Source of the DNA: Tepidiforma thermophila
GTDB lineage: Bacteria > Chloroflexota > Dehalococcoidia > Tepidiformales > Tepidiformaceae
Reading direction: 5' to 3'
NCBI RefSeq assembly: GCF_002563855.1
Contig: NZ_PDJQ01000001.1
Coordinates: 2,046,001 to 2,110,000, forward strand
Length of the DNA: 64,000 bases
Shown here: positions 25,150 to 34,508 of the stretch, one piece after another
Layout: the number at the start of each line of letters is the position of its first letter
How positions within the stretch are numbered: the first letter of the stretch is position 1
Position numbers and translations under genes: made by a program
The notes under the pieces: generated by a model
The model's database searches: none
The model's input: the letters and a program-made list of their open reading frames with translations, nothing else
Told to the model about the DNA's origin: nothing

Positions 25150-28100
25150 TCATGACTGGGGAAGGTCTGACAGCCGGAGGCTGAGGACCTTCGACACGCC
25201 ATCGCGGCCCATGGAGACGCCGTAAATCGCATCGGCGACCTCGATGGTGCGGCGGTTGTGCGTGACGACGATGAACTGCGTCCGTTCGCTCAGCTTCTTG
25301 AGCGCGCCGGTGAAGCGCCCGACGTTGGCTTCGTCGAGGGCGGCATCGACTTCGTCGAGCACGCAGAACGGGGCGGGATTCGCTGTGAGCAGGGCGAACA
25401 GGAGCGCCACTGCTGTGAGCGAGCGCTCGCCGCCGGAGAGCAGCGACAGGCTCTTGATCCGCTTGCCGGGCGGCTGGGCCTCAATCTCGATGCCGGACTC
25501 GGCGGGGTGCTCCGGGTCGGTGAGGGCGAGGCTGGCATGGCCGCCGCCGAAGAAGGCCTGGAAGTACTCGCCGAACGCACGGTTGACGGTCTCGAAGGTG
25601 ACGGTGAAGCGAGTCCGGATCTCCTCGTTCAGCTCTGCGATGGCGGTGCGGAGCTGGTCGGCGGCGTCGGTGAGGTCGGCGAGCTGGGTAGTGAGGAACT
25701 CATGTCGCTCCTTCAGCTCGTGGTAATCCTCGGGGGCCTCTTCGTTGATGGCGCCGAGGCGGCGAATCTGGCGCCGGAGCTCTTCAATCCGCGCACGGGC
25801 GGCTTCGACGTCGATGGCGGCGCCGCCCTGGACGCGAGGCGCTTCCGGCTCACGGGCCGACTCCATGCGCTCCAGCTCGTCGAGACTGACGATCTCGCCG
25901 GACGGCGCAGGCCCGAGCCCTTCGCGCTCCATTTCGTGGCGGAGGGATTCGAGCCGTTCGTGGGCCCGGGCGAGCTCGTTCTCGAGGTCGAGCCGGCGCC
26001 GGTCGATGGAGAGCAGCTGCTCCTGCGCGGCTGCGAATTCGTCCTGGATGGCGCGCTCGTGATTCTCAAGGCGGTGGAGTTCGTCGCGGTCGGGTGCGGC
26101 ATCTTCGGCGAACCGCGCCTGCTCCGCGCGGATGGTTTCGAGCTCGCGTGCGAGCCGTTCGAGCCGTTCCTCGATCACGCCGGCTTCGAGTTCGAGGTTG
26201 CGCGCCTGGAGCTTCTTCGCCTGGATTTGGGCATCCAGCCGTTCGAGCGCGCGCTCATGCTGCTCCCGCATGGCGAGCAGGGTGCGACGCTCGCCTTCAG
26301 CGGCGGCGAGTTTGCTGGACACCTCGCTGACCGCTGCGAGCGCGGCTTCGCGCCGGGCAGTGGCCAGGGCCAGTTCCTCTTCAAGCGTCGCGAGCTCAGC
26401 GCGACGCTCGGCGGCGCGGCTTTCCAGCGCCTGGAGAGCAAGCCGCGCCTGCTCAATCTGCTGGAGGCGCCCGGCGCGCTCGCGCTGGATGTCGGCACGC
26501 TTGGAGCGGAGGGCATCGGCATCGCGGCGGATGCGGTGGCGGCGCTCCCGCTCCCGCTCAAGGTCGTGCCGCGCGCCCTCGAGAGCCCGGCGGAGCAGTT
26601 CGTAGTTTGCCTCGGCCTCGTGGGAGCGCCGGGCGACCTGTTCGATGGCGAGCCGGGCCTGGGCGATGCGTTCCGCAGCGACCTCGGTCCGCCTGCGCAG
26701 CTCTTCGATGCGCGCCGGCAGCTCTTCCAGTTCGCGCTGGCGGGCGAACTCGCCCTCGTCGGCCCCCGTCGCTCCGCCGGCGATGACCCCGGTCGGCTCG
26801 ATGTACACACCATCAAGAGTCACAACGGACCCGAGCGAGCGACGGATCATCCGCATCGCAACCTGGATGTCTTCGACAACGATGACGCGGCCGAGGAGGG
26901 TATCGACGAGCGCGCGGACCCGCTGGTCGCAGCGGACGAGCTTTGAGGCAACGCCGACGACGCCGCGCTCCTTCTGGAGGTTGAGCGGGTAGACGTGACG
27001 GACGGTATCGAGGGGCAGGAACTGGGCACGCCCCTGCCGGCGCCGCTGGAGTATGGCGATCGCTTCGAGGGCGACCGCTTCGTTTTCGACGATGATGGCG
27101 TGCAGGCGGTGTTCGAGCGCGGCGTTGATGGCGATTTCGAGCCCGGGCGGCACCCGGAGCTGGCGTGAGAGCAGGCCGATGACCCCCGGGAGTTCGGGCG
27201 GCTCGCCAAGACTGCCGGGTTCGAACTCCTCAATGAGCGCCTGGCCCATGATCAGCACCTGGCGAGTGCCGGCAGCAACGCCGTCATGCTCGGCCTGTAC
27301 CCGGCGAAGGGCATCGAGCCGCCCCTCGAGGTGATCGAGCTCGCGGAGGTCCTGGTTGCCGGCAGCCTCGTACTCGCGCACCTCCTCCTGGACGCGAAGC
27401 AGCTGCTCGCGGGCCGCGTCGGCCTCTTCACGGGCGCGGACAAGCCGTTCCTCGCCCTCGGCGACTGCGGCGCGGGCTTCGGCGATGCGGCGCCGGCTGC
27501 CAAGCAGCTCGACGATTGTAGCCTTGCGGCGCGCCACGAGCTGTTCCAGTTCGTGGTCGAGGTCGGCGATGCGCCGCTCCGCGGCTTCGATGTCGGCGCG
27601 GAAGGACGCGGCACGACGGTCGTCGCCGTCGGCGCCGTCGCGGAGCTCCTGAACGCGGCTGCGGACCCGCGAGTACTCGCGCTCAGCGGCATCAAGCTCC
27701 GCGCGGGCGCGCTCCATCTCGGCGCGGATCGCTTCCGCCTGCCCGGCGATCTCGAGATTGCGGCGGCCATCATCGACATCTGTGCTCGCCAGCGCGAGGC
27801 GCTCGGCTTCGAGCGCTTCGAGTTCGCGGCGGACCTCTTCGCTGCGCACGGCGACCATGGAGCGACGCTCGCGGTCAAGGGCGATCGCCTGCTCGGTCGC
27901 TGCGATGCGCTGCTCCAGCTCGGCGCTACGGGTATCGCGCCGGGCAATTGCGTCGCGGCGCTTGCGAATCTCGTCGGAGAGGGTACGAAGCTGCTCGCGC
28001 AGCTGCTGGACGCGGCGGGCGGCGGCCTCGTTCTCGGCGATGCCCTGGTCGAGGGCTGCACGGACCCGCACGACCGCGTTCTGGGCTTCTGCCCACAGGT

Positions 28101-28794
28101 GGCCGTAGTAGAGCCTGAGGAGGCTCGCGAGCTCGGCCGTGAGACGGCGATACTCGGCAGCGCGCTCGGCCTGGCGGCTCAGCTGGCTGAGCCGAGGTTC
28201 GATCTCCTGGATGACAAGCGCGACCCGCTCAATGTTGTCGCTGGTGGCAGCGAGCCGGTCCTGGGCTTCCTTGATCTTGAGGCGAAACCGCTTGACGTCG
28301 GCCGCTTCATCAAGAAACGAGCGGCGTTCGTCGGGGGTCATCGAGAGGACCTCGTCGACCAGGCCCTGGCCCATAATGGAGTAGGAGTTCTGGCCGACGT
28401 CGCCCTTCATCAAAAGGTCGAGGATGTCGCGAAGCCGTACGCGCGAGCCGTTGAGCAGGTATTCGCTTTCGCCGTTGCGGTAGAGGCGGCGGGCGATTTC
28501 GACCTCTGCGAAGTCGAGCGGGAGCCACCGCTCAGCGTTGTCGAGCGTGAGCGCGACTTCGGCCATGCCAACCGCCGCGCGGTTGCCGGTGCCGGCGAAG
28601 ATGACATCTTCCTGTTTTTTCGTGCGGAGGAGGCGGGCGCTCTGCTCACCGAGCACCCAGCGGATCGCATCGGCCACATTGCTCTTGCCGGAACCGTTCG
28701 GGCCGACGATGGCGGTAATGCCGGGCCCGAAGTCGAAGGTCGTGGTATTGGCGAAGCTCTTGAAGCCGTGGATGGCGAGCCGCTTCAGGTACAT
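25150..28794 (-). CDS. smc: Chromosome segregation/condensin ATPase SMC
   Basis: The 1214-residue protein has the N-terminal Walker A AIVGPNGSGKSNVADAIRWVLGEQSAR, two long coiled coils, a hinge (about residues 510-650, with GVIAGGATG at its end), and a C-terminal ATPase half with LSLLSGGERSLTAVALLFAL (about residues 1115-1134) and Walker B CVLDEVDAALDEANV. It organises and segregates the chromosome together with ScpA/ScpB, which are not in view. The start overlaps the 3' end of rnc by 10 bp. The minus-strand arms are rich in Glu/Arg/Ala heptads. Confidence 0.97.
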   Translation of the reverse strand: MYLKRLAIHGFKSFANTTTFDFGPGITAIVGPNGSGKSNVADAIRWVLGEQSARLLRTKKQEDVIFAGTGNRAAVGMAEVALTLDNAERWLPLDFAEVEIARRLYRNGESEYLLNGSRVRLRDILDLLMKGDVGQNSYSIMGQGLVDEVLSMTPDERRSFLDEAADVKRFRLKIKEAQDRLAATSDNIERVALVIQEIEPRLSQLSRQAERAAEYRRLTAELASLLRLYYGHLWAEAQNAVVRVRAALDQGIAENEAAARRVQQLREQLRTLSDEIRKRRDAIARRDTRSAELEQRIAATEQAIALDRERRSMVAVRSEEVRRELEALEAERLALASTDVDDGRRNLEIAGQAEAIRAEMERARAELDAAEREYSRVRSRVQELRDGADGDDRRAASFRADIEAAERRIADLDHELEQLVARRKATIVELLGSRRRIAEARAAVAEGEERLVRAREEADAAREQLLRVQEEVREYEAAGNQDLRELDHLEGRLDALRRVQAEHDGVAAGTRQVLIMGQALIEEFEPGSLGEPPELPGVIGLLSRQLRVPPGLEIAINAALEHRLHAIIVENEAVALEAIAILQRRRQGRAQFLPLDTVRHVYPLNLQKERGVVGVASKLVRCDQRVRALVDTLLGRVIVVEDIQVAMRMIRRSLGSVVTLDGVYIEPTGVIAGGATGADEGEFARQRELEELPARIEELRRRTEVAAERIAQARLAIEQVARRSHEAEANYELLRRALEGARHDLERERERRHRIRRDADALRSKRADIQRERAGRLQQIEQARLALQALESRAAERRAELATLEEELALATARREAALAAVSEVSSKLAAAEGERRTLLAMREQHERALERLDAQIQAKKLQARNLELEAGVIEERLERLARELETIRAEQARFAEDAAPDRDELHRLENHERAIQDEFAAAQEQLLSIDRRRLDLENELARAHERLESLRHEMEREGLGPAPSGEIVSLDELERMESAREPEAPRVQGGAAIDVEAARARIEELRRQIRRLGAINEEAPEDYHELKERHEFLTTQLADLTDAADQLRTAIAELNEEIRTRFTVTFETVNRAFGEYFQAFFGGGHASLALTDPEHPAESGIEIEAQPPGKRIKSLSLLSGGERSLTAVALLFALLTANPAPFCVLDEVDAALDEANVGRFTGALKKLSERTQFIVVTHNRRTIEVADAIYGVSMGRDGVSKVLSLRLSDLPQS

Positions 28795-29507
28795 GCTGCG
28801 CCCTCCTTGCTGCGAAGCCCTTCGAGCGCGGCCTGGGCTGCGCGCTGCTGAGCTTCGCGTTTGCTGCGTCCCTCGCCGCGACCGAGCGGCAGCCCGGCCA
28901 CTTTGACTTCAACGACAAATCGGCGATGGGGTGCATCCGCCGTATGCTCAACCGTCACATATTCCGGCGGTTCATGCCAGCGAGCCTGGGCAAGGTGCTG
29001 CAGCGAGCTCTTCGCGTCGGGCCGAACCCCCTCGCGGATCGCCTGGTCAATCTCGTCGCGCAGAAGACGGCGAATCAGCGCCCTGGCGACCGGCAGGCCC
29101 CTGTCGAGGTACACGGCGCCAATCAGGGCTTCCAGCGCGCCGGCGAGGTTCCGTTCGCGGGTGCGGCCGCCCGCGGCCTCCTCGCCGCGCCCGAGGATGA
29201 GGAATTCGCCGAGGCCGATGCGGGCTGCTGCACGGGCGAGCGTGCTCCCGCGGACGATTTCGGCGCGGATCCGCGTCAGCTCGCCCTCGCCAGCACCGGG
29301 GCAGCGCTCATAGAGCAGCCGCGCGATAACGAGGCCGAGGATCGCATCGCCGAGGAATTCCAGCCGCTCATTGGAGGCCGGGGTGGACGGGTTTTCGTTC
29401 AGGTAAGAGGAGTGCGTCAATGCCTGGAGGAGGAGGTCGGGACGAAGCGAGGGGACCCTGAGGCGGGTGAGCAGCTCGGCGCGGTCCCCTGTTTCGGATT
29501 GTCCCAC
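28785..29507 (-). CDS. rnc: Ribonuclease III
   Basis: RNase III cleaves double-stranded RNA, for example in rRNA maturation. The 240-residue protein has the signature NERLEFLGDAILGLVIA (about residues 45-61), the second catalytic site region AGALEALIGAVYLDRG, and a C-terminal double-stranded RNA-binding domain (about residues 160-235) with PLGRGEGRSKREAQQRAAQAALEGL. It heads the rnc-smc-ftsY run. Its upstream gap of 120 bp is shared with the divergent zinc-finger operon. Confidence 0.96.
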   Translation of the reverse strand: MGQSETGDRAELLTRLRVPSLRPDLLLQALTHSSYLNENPSTPASNERLEFLGDAILGLVIARLLYERCPGAGEGELTRIRAEIVRGSTLARAAARIGLGEFLILGRGEEAAGGRTRERNLAGALEALIGAVYLDRGLPVARALIRRLLRDEIDQAIREGVRPDAKSSLQHLAQARWHEPPEYVTVEHTADAPHRRFVVEVKVAGLPLGRGEGRSKREAQQRAAQAALEGLRSKEGAACT

Positions 29508-29629
29508 GTCCCCTCCGGCCCGGCTGATGGCGCCGGGCAGCCGCGCTGGCGGCTGGAAATGCTAAAGCGCTAACATCGTAGAGAGCCGATTCACGGCGAG
29601 TCAAGCTGTACCGTATGCTCGGGGACAGT

Positions 29630-30013
29630 ATGGAGAGCGACGAGCTGAAACGGTGCCACGTCTGCGCAGGCGAGGTCGAGGCGTACATGCAGGCCTGGTG
29701 CAACTGGTGCGGCAACCTGTATCACCTGAACTCGCGGGCAGACCTGCCTGGGACTGACTGCGGCCAGGTCTGGATCAATGAGGAGCACCTCGCGCTCGAG
29801 TTCGCCTGCAACGTCTGCCTGGCCCCGCCGGCCGAGCCGGGATCGCTGGACGACGTGCTCGACCTCGTGGAGGCAGCGGCCGCGGCGGGGATGACACCCG
29901 CGGCGCTCGAGGCGCTCGCCGAAGCCGGGGGGGTCCGCCATCGGCGGACGGCCGGCGGCATCCTGCTCTTCCGGAGGGGCGACCTTCCCGGCGGGGTGGC
30001 CCGGCGTGGATGA
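29630..30013 (+). CDS. C4HC3-type zinc-finger protein with an excisionase-like C-terminus
   Basis: This 127-residue protein is not assigned to a known family. Its N-terminal half has eight evenly spaced putative zinc ligands: C9, C12, C24, C27, H32, C44, C60 and C63. The pattern is C-x2-C-x11-C-x2-C-x4-H-x11-C-x15-C-x2-C, the same order as PHD/RING-variant cross-brace fingers. The C-terminal region (about residues 75-118) reads like a small helix-turn-helix/excisionase domain, with GMTPAALEALAEAGGVRHR and GGILLFRRGDL. I prefer the ATG at 29630; one at 29615 is also in frame. It overlaps the next gene by 4 bp. Confidence 0.65.
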   Translation: MESDELKRCHVCAGEVEAYMQAWCNWCGNLYHLNSRADLPGTDCGQVWINEEHLALEFACNVCLAPPAEPGSLDDVLDLVEAAAAAGMTPAALEALAEAGGVRHRRTAGGILLFRRGDLPGGVARRG

Positions 30014-30240
30014 GGGGTCAGGTTTGCTGCGAGTGTAAACTGCCGATTGGCAGCGCAAGTGCGCTGGTGTGCGCGGATTGCGGCCAGCTCTTTCATTTCC
30101 CCGATGCCCGCAAGGGTGAGACCGGGAAGGAGTGCGGAGTTCACGTGATTGGCCTTCGGGAGTTGCTCGGACGGGACATCGTGCCGCTTTGCCGCCGGTG
30201 CGATATGGCGTTTCGGCTGCGCTTTGGGGTGCCATCGTGA
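30010..30240 (+). CDS. Second C4HC3-type zinc-finger protein
   Basis: This 76-residue protein repeats the ligand pattern of its upstream neighbour: C6, C9, C21, C24, H29, C42, C61 and C64, spaced C-x2-C-x11-C-x2-C-x4-H-x12-C-x18-C-x2-C. Outside the ligands the two are weakly alike (CADCGQLFHF against CNWCGNLYHL). The whole protein is essentially the zinc domain. Its ATG overlaps the previous stop, and its own stop overlaps the GTG of the next gene. The function is unknown; a protein- or nucleic-acid-binding adaptor is plausible. Confidence 0.65.
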   Translation: MRGQVCCECKLPIGSASALVCADCGQLFHFPDARKGETGKECGVHVIGLRELLGRDIVPLCRRCDMAFRLRFGVPS

Positions 30241-30554
30241 GCCCGGCGCGCCGGCGCAGGCGGCCGCACGGGAGCCCTGCAACACCGGGAACGGCGCAAC
30301 CGGCACCCGCAGCCCAGGCGGCGCGGCCCATCCCCCTGCCCGAATGGAAGTGGCGAACCTTCCCGGTCTTCTTTGCGTTCGCACTCGGGGGATTTTTGGG
30401 CCTGTACATGGGCCTGTGGGCGTCCCTGAACGACACGGCCTTCCTGCTGGCAAGCGTCACCTGGGCGGTGCTGCTGGGGGCAGGGTTTTCGCGGCTGAGC
30501 ACCCGCTGGATCCTCAGCCGCCGCTGGACGCGGGCACAGCGGCGCAAGCGGTAG
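30237..30554 (+). CDS. Small membrane protein with two predicted helices
   Basis: This 105-residue protein starts at GTG (overlapping the preceding stop as GTGA). It has a basic, proline/alanine-rich N-terminal tail (about residues 1-40), two hydrophobic helices (FPVFFAFALGGFLGLYMGLW and TAFLLASVTWAVLLGAGF) and a strongly basic C-terminus. No family is recognised. The three coupled genes suggest that the two zinc-finger proteins act with, or near, a membrane anchor. Confidence 0.6.
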   Translation: MSPARRRRRPHGSPATPGTAQPAPAAQAARPIPLPEWKWRTFPVFFAFALGGFLGLYMGLWASLNDTAFLLASVTWAVLLGAGFSRLSTRWILSRRWTRAQRRKR

Positions 30555-30594
30555 ACGCTTCGCCCTTTTCCCCTGGAGGTCACCGAATGGCCGA

Positions 30595-30620
30595 CGGCTC
30601 CCTGCCGGGGCAGGGAGCCG
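30595..30620. terminator. Hairpin between convergent genes, probable bidirectional terminator
   Basis: The arms CGGCTCCCTGCC and GGCAGGGAGCCG form a perfect 12-bp inverted repeat in the 104-bp gap between the end of the zinc-finger operon and the end of the convergent chemoreceptor gene. No long T-run follows on either strand, so it is a stem-only candidate. Confidence 0.45.
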
Positions 30621-30658
30621 CCGGTTGTTGGGCGAAAATCCACAGTTCGTGGTCGTGC

Positions 30659-33064
30659 CTAGGCTGCGGCCCCCCGGAAGTGGGCGATGGACGCAGCAAG
30701 CTCGTCCGCGAGCCGGCGCATGCGTGCCGCCGTTTCCGCAAGGCTGGCGCTCTGCGCCGCGAGCTCCTGGGTCGATGCCGACACCTCCTCGGCCGAGGCG
30801 GACGTCTGCTCGCTCGCAGCCGAGACCTGCAGGATGGCGTCGCTCACCCGGGCGGCGCCCGACCCGACGCTATCGGCGCCCTGCACGGTACGCTCGGTGC
30901 GCTCGGCGATGGCCTCCGAGGTTTCGACGATGCGCCGGGCCCCGACGGCAAGGTCCTGCACGTCGTGCGCGATAGCCTGCATGCTCGAGGCCGAGGACTG
31001 CACTGTGGCGATAATGGCTTCAAGCGCCTGGCCTGCTTCCGCAGTGATCGCACGGCCCTTTTCGACATCTTCGACGCCAGCGGCCATCGCCCGGACCGCC
31101 TCTTCGGTGCCCGAGCGGACCCGGGCGATGAGGTCGGCGATCTCCTTGGTCGATGCACTGGAGCGCTCGGCCAGGGAGCGGACATTCTCCGCGACAACAG
31201 CGAATCCGCGGCCCTGCTCCCCGGCCCGCGCTGCCTCGATTGCGGCGTTCAGGGCGAGGAGATTGGTTTGGGCTGCAATCTCGTCAATGGTCCGGACGAT
31301 GTCGCCGATTTGCTGTCCGAATTCACCGAGCTGGTCGACGGTGCGTGAGGCGCGCTCAACGGCCGCCGCGATGGACTCCATCGACGCGACAGCCTGGGTG
31401 ACGGCCTGCTTGCCCTGGTCCGCTGCAGCGCGGGAGGCATCGGCGGCGGCAGCCACATCGCGGGAGACGGCGGCAACCTGCTCAATCCGTTCGCCGATGC
31501 GCGCTGCCTCGGACCGGGAGAGTTCGACAGCACGAAGCGACTGCGTAGCGGCGTCGGCGACATCGCTCGAAACCGCGGCGAGGCGCTGGACTTCGCCTGC
31601 CGATTCCTGCGACAGGCTGGAGAGTGCCACGGCCGAGCGGGTGACATCCTCCATTGCGTTCGAGATTTGCGACGTCGCAGAGGCAAGCTGGGTGGATGCC
31701 TCCTGGAGAGCGTCGGCAGCATCAAGGATCGCCTGGCCCTGGCGGGCGACGGACGCGACCACCCGGCGCATCTCGGCGAACATCCGACTGAGCGCATTGC
31801 CGAGCTGGTCGGAATCGCCGCGGGGCCGGACCGCGGCAGCCAGGTCGCCCCCGGCGAAGCGCTCGGCCGCCTCGGCAATCTGGGCGAAGTAGTCCTGCAT
31901 GTCGCGGAAGGAGGCGGCCACGGCTCCGATCTCATCGGTGCTCCGGTCGTCGGCGTGGGCAGCGGCGATATTCCCGGTCGCCATCACTCGCGCGGCCCCG
32001 GCGATGCGGCGGGCGCGCCGGCCTATGGTCCAGGCAACGGCACCTGTCACGCCGGCGGCGGCGACGGCGGCGACGAGCACGATCAGGACCGCGCTGCGGA
32101 CAGCTGCCAGCGTCGCGGCATTCGCCTCCGACGGTGTTTTCCGGGCAACGATCATCCACCCGAGCTGTTCCCCAAGGGGCCCCGGCGCGGGCATAGCGGC
32201 AAACCGCCACGCCGAACCGTCAGGGTCGGTGTACGTGCCCTGGGCAGACGTACGCCCGGCTGCCGCGCTGGAGAGCACGTCGGCAAGCGGCTGCCCGAAG
32301 ACTTCCTGGTTTGGGTGGTACAGGACCTTGCCCTCCCTGTCGAGCAGGACCACGCTGCCCGTCTCCCCGAACGCGAAGGCGCGCAGCTTTTCAAACACCG
32401 CGGTGACGTCGATGGTGCTGCGGAGCACTCCGACCACCTGGTTGCCGTCCATGATCGGAGCCGCGACGTTCATCCCCCATTTCCCGGTGCTCTCATCGTA
32501 TGAGGCTGGCTGTACGACGATCGCCCCTTTGCCGTCTGCGTAGGCAGCTTTCCACCAGCCTTCATCTGCCTGGTAGTAATCGGACGTCGGCTGCACCTGG
32601 GCGATGTTCCGCCCAAACCGGTCCGTGGCGAACATTTCGATGTGCTGGGGATAGCGGGCCTGGAACTCCCGAATGGCGCGGGAGGCGGCATTTTGGACCA
32701 GGGACTCGTACACCTGTTCGGCGCGTCCACCGGTCCCGCCTTTTTGCCAGGCGATCCACTGCTCATCGAGCGATTTGAGCTCGCTCTCGCTGGCCGGAGC
32801 CGCGTTCGAGTTTGCGGCGAGACTCGTGAACTGGCCGGCGAAGCCGAGCGCGGATGCCCTCGACGTCTCGCGCTCAATCTCTGCGAGGGCCTCCCGGACG
32901 GCCAGCTCGGCCTGGCCGGTGAGGATGGTCCGGGTAGTTTCGTTCGTTTCGCCAGTGATGACGCGACTCACGCCCAGGATGACGGCCACCGACATCAGGG
33001 CGAGCGAGCCGACCGCAGCGACGACAAGCTTTACGACGATAGATTGGTTGCTCCAGAACGACAT
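30659..33064 (-). CDS. Methyl-accepting chemotaxis protein, dCache sensor
   Basis: This 801-residue transmembrane chemoreceptor has a first membrane helix (about residues 9-31), a large extracytoplasmic double-Cache-like sensor (about 35-320; includes [20 protein letters not shown] and [17 protein letters not shown]), a second helix (about 325-350), a HAMP domain, and a long coiled cytoplasmic signalling domain. The conserved tip is [19 protein letters not shown] followed by [18 protein letters not shown] (about residues 595-630). No C-terminal CheR-binding pentapeptide is evident. AAGGAG precedes the ATG. No other che genes are in view, and the ligand is unknown. Confidence 0.93.
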   Translation of the reverse strand: MSFWSNQSIVVKLVVAAVGSLALMSVAVILGVSRVITGETNETTRTILTGQAELAVREALAEIERETSRASALGFAGQFTSLAANSNAAPASESELKSLDEQWIAWQKGGTGGRAEQVYESLVQNAASRAIREFQARYPQHIEMFATDRFGRNIAQVQPTSDYYQADEGWWKAAYADGKGAIVVQPASYDESTGKWGMNVAAPIMDGNQVVGVLRSTIDVTAVFEKLRAFAFGETGSVVLLDREGKVLYHPNQEVFGQPLADVLSSAAAGRTSAQGTYTDPDGSAWRFAAMPAPGPLGEQLGWMIVARKTPSEANAATLAAVRSAVLIVLVAAVAAAGVTGAVAWTIGRRARRIAGAARVMATGNIAAAHADDRSTDEIGAVAASFRDMQDYFAQIAEAAERFAGGDLAAAVRPRGDSDQLGNALSRMFAEMRRVVASVARQGQAILDAADALQEASTQLASATSQISNAMEDVTRSAVALSSLSQESAGEVQRLAAVSSDVADAATQSLRAVELSRSEAARIGERIEQVAAVSRDVAAAADASRAAADQGKQAVTQAVASMESIAAAVERASRTVDQLGEFGQQIGDIVRTIDEIAAQTNLLALNAAIEAARAGEQGRGFAVVAENVRSLAERSSASTKEIADLIARVRSGTEEAVRAMAAGVEDVEKGRAITAEAGQALEAIIATVQSSASSMQAIAHDVQDLAVGARRIVETSEAIAERTERTVQGADSVGSGAARVSDAILQVSAASEQTSASAEEVSASTQELAAQSASLAETAARMRRLADELAASIAHFRGAAA

Positions 33065-33191
33065 CGTTGCTCCTTAGGGTGTTCCTCGCTCCATCGCCAG
33101 CTTCGACTGCGAGCACCGATGGCGGGATCGGGGAACCCCCGGATGGCGCCGCCGGGCGCACCCGGAATGACCTCGCAGGTGCTCAGGAGAG

Positions 33192-33212
33192 TTCGTGTCG
33201 GGTTGACACGAA
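33192..33212. promoter_or_regulatory. Upstream palindromic operator candidate of nadA
   Basis: A perfect inverted repeat with arms TTCGTGTC and GACACGAA and a 5-bp spacer. It overlaps a TTGACA -35 candidate (33203-33208); 17 bp further lies a weak CACAGT -10 (33226-33231). A bound repressor would block that promoter. Confidence 0.65.
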
Positions 33213-33239
33213 GCGCGGGCTGCGGCACAGTGGAAGCAG

Positions 33240-33266
33240 TACTTAGTGTACGTTTGACACTAAGTA
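33240..33266. promoter_or_regulatory. Downstream palindromic operator candidate of nadA
   Basis: The arms TACTTAGTGT and ACACTAAGTA form a perfect 10-bp inverted repeat around 7 bp. The inner 21 bp (33243-33263) have the same geometry as the upstream site, TTnGTGTM-N5-GACACnAA. The centres of the two sites are 51 bp apart, close to five helical turns. It ends 12 bp before the nadA ATG. The regulator is unknown; NrtR and NiaR are known controllers of NAD genes. Confidence 0.7.
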
Positions 33267-33278
33267 GGGAGGGATACG

Positions 33279-34496
33279 ATGGCTGCAACACTGGCGCCTG
33301 CGGGCAAGAGCTACGCCGAGCTGCTCGTCCTGTACTCGGACCCGGATACGTGCCCGGCCGAAGCGCTGGCGCCGGTGCCGCTTGCGCAGGAGCCGGCCTT
33401 CGTCAGCTGGCAGCAGGATATCCCGCGGGTCTACCTCGAGATGAGCCCCGAGGAGCTTGACCACCGCATCGCGGCCGCGCGGGCCCGGCTCGGCTCGAAG
33501 CTCGTCATCCTCGGGCATCACTACCAGCGTGACGAGGTCATTAAGTACGCCGACTTCACGGGCGACAGCTTCAAGCTCGCCCGGCATGCCGCGGAGCAGG
33601 AGGGCATCGAGTATGTGCTCTTCTGCGGGGTGCACTTTATGGCCGAGTCGGCCGACATCCTGACGCCCGAGCATGTGCGGGTCATCCTCCCCAATATGGC
33701 CGCCGGCTGCTCGATGGCGGACATGGCCGACCCGGATGATGTCTACGCCGCATGGGACGAAATCCACGAGGTGCTCGGCGAGGACGCGCGGATTATCCCC
33801 GTGACGTACATGAACAGCGCGGCGAGCCTGAAGGCGTTCGTGGGCGAACGGGGCGGGCTGGTGTGCACATCGAGCAACGCCGACCGGGCCCTGCGCTGGG
33901 CCTTCGAGCGGGGAGAGAAGGTCTTCTTCTTCCCGGACCAGCACCTCGGCCGGAATACCGGGTACGCCATGGGCATCCCGCTCGACGAAATGGTGCTGTG
34001 GAACTGGCGGCTGCCGATGGGCGGCACGACGCCTGAGGCGCTGCGCAAGGCGAAGATCATCCTGTGGCAGGGGCACTGCAGCACCCACCAGCGGTTCACG
34101 GTCGAGCAGATCGAAAAGGCGCGCCGCGAGCACCCGGGCGTCCATGTCATCGTGCACCCCGAGTGCCGCTGGGAGGTCGTGCAGGCGGCCGACAGCTACG
34201 GTTCGACCGAAAAAATTGCGAAGACGATTCGCGAGGCTCCGGCGGGCACGACCTGGGCGGTCGGGACGGAGATCAATCTCGTGAACCGGCTGGCGAAGCA
34301 GAACCCGGATAAGACGGTGTTCTGCCTGGACCCGGTGGTGTGCCCCTGCAGCACCATGTACCGCATCCACCCGGCCTATGTAGCCTGGACGCTCGAAGCG
34401 ATCGTGCAGGGCCAGGTCGTGAATGAAGTCCGGGTCGACCCCGAGACGCGGAAGTGGTCGCTCGTGGCGCTGGAGCGGATGCTCGAGCTGGGCTGA
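33279..34496 (+). CDS. nadA: Quinolinate synthase A
   Basis: NadA condenses iminoaspartate with dihydroxyacetone phosphate to quinolinate in de novo NAD synthesis, using a 4Fe-4S cluster. The 405-residue protein shows ILGHHYQRDEVIKYADFTGDS, EYVLFCGVHFMAESADIL, MNSAASLKAFVGERGGLVCTSSN, VHPECRWEVVQ and VVCPCSTMYRI, which include the conserved cluster-ligand cysteines. An AGGGAGG ribosome-binding site lies 6 bp before the ATG. nadB and nadC are not adjacent. Two palindromes upstream imply repression control. Confidence 0.96.
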   Translation: MAATLAPAGKSYAELLVLYSDPDTCPAEALAPVPLAQEPAFVSWQQDIPRVYLEMSPEELDHRIAAARARLGSKLVILGHHYQRDEVIKYADFTGDSFKLARHAAEQEGIEYVLFCGVHFMAESADILTPEHVRVILPNMAAGCSMADMADPDDVYAAWDEIHEVLGEDARIIPVTYMNSAASLKAFVGERGGLVCTSSNADRALRWAFERGEKVFFFPDQHLGRNTGYAMGIPLDEMVLWNWRLPMGGTTPEALRKAKIILWQGHCSTHQRFTVEQIEKARREHPGVHVIVHPECRWEVVQAADSYGSTEKIAKTIREAPAGTTWAVGTEINLVNRLAKQNPDKTVFCLDPVVCPCSTMYRIHPAYVAWTLEAIVQGQVVNEVRVDPETRKWSLVALERMLELG

Positions 34497-34508
34497 GGCC
34501 GGCTTCGT

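Noticed and set aside
30585-31348. Long plus-strand frame starting after GGAGGT at 30575-30580 and running antisense through the chemoreceptor gene.
   Set aside because: It is Gly/Arg/Leu-rich with no domain and overlaps a well-supported receptor, as expected for shadow frames in high-GC DNA.
33254-33259. A second TTGACA inside the downstream nadA palindrome as a -35 element.
   Set aside because: Its -10 would fall on the nadA start codon; the motif is better explained by the palindrome half-site.
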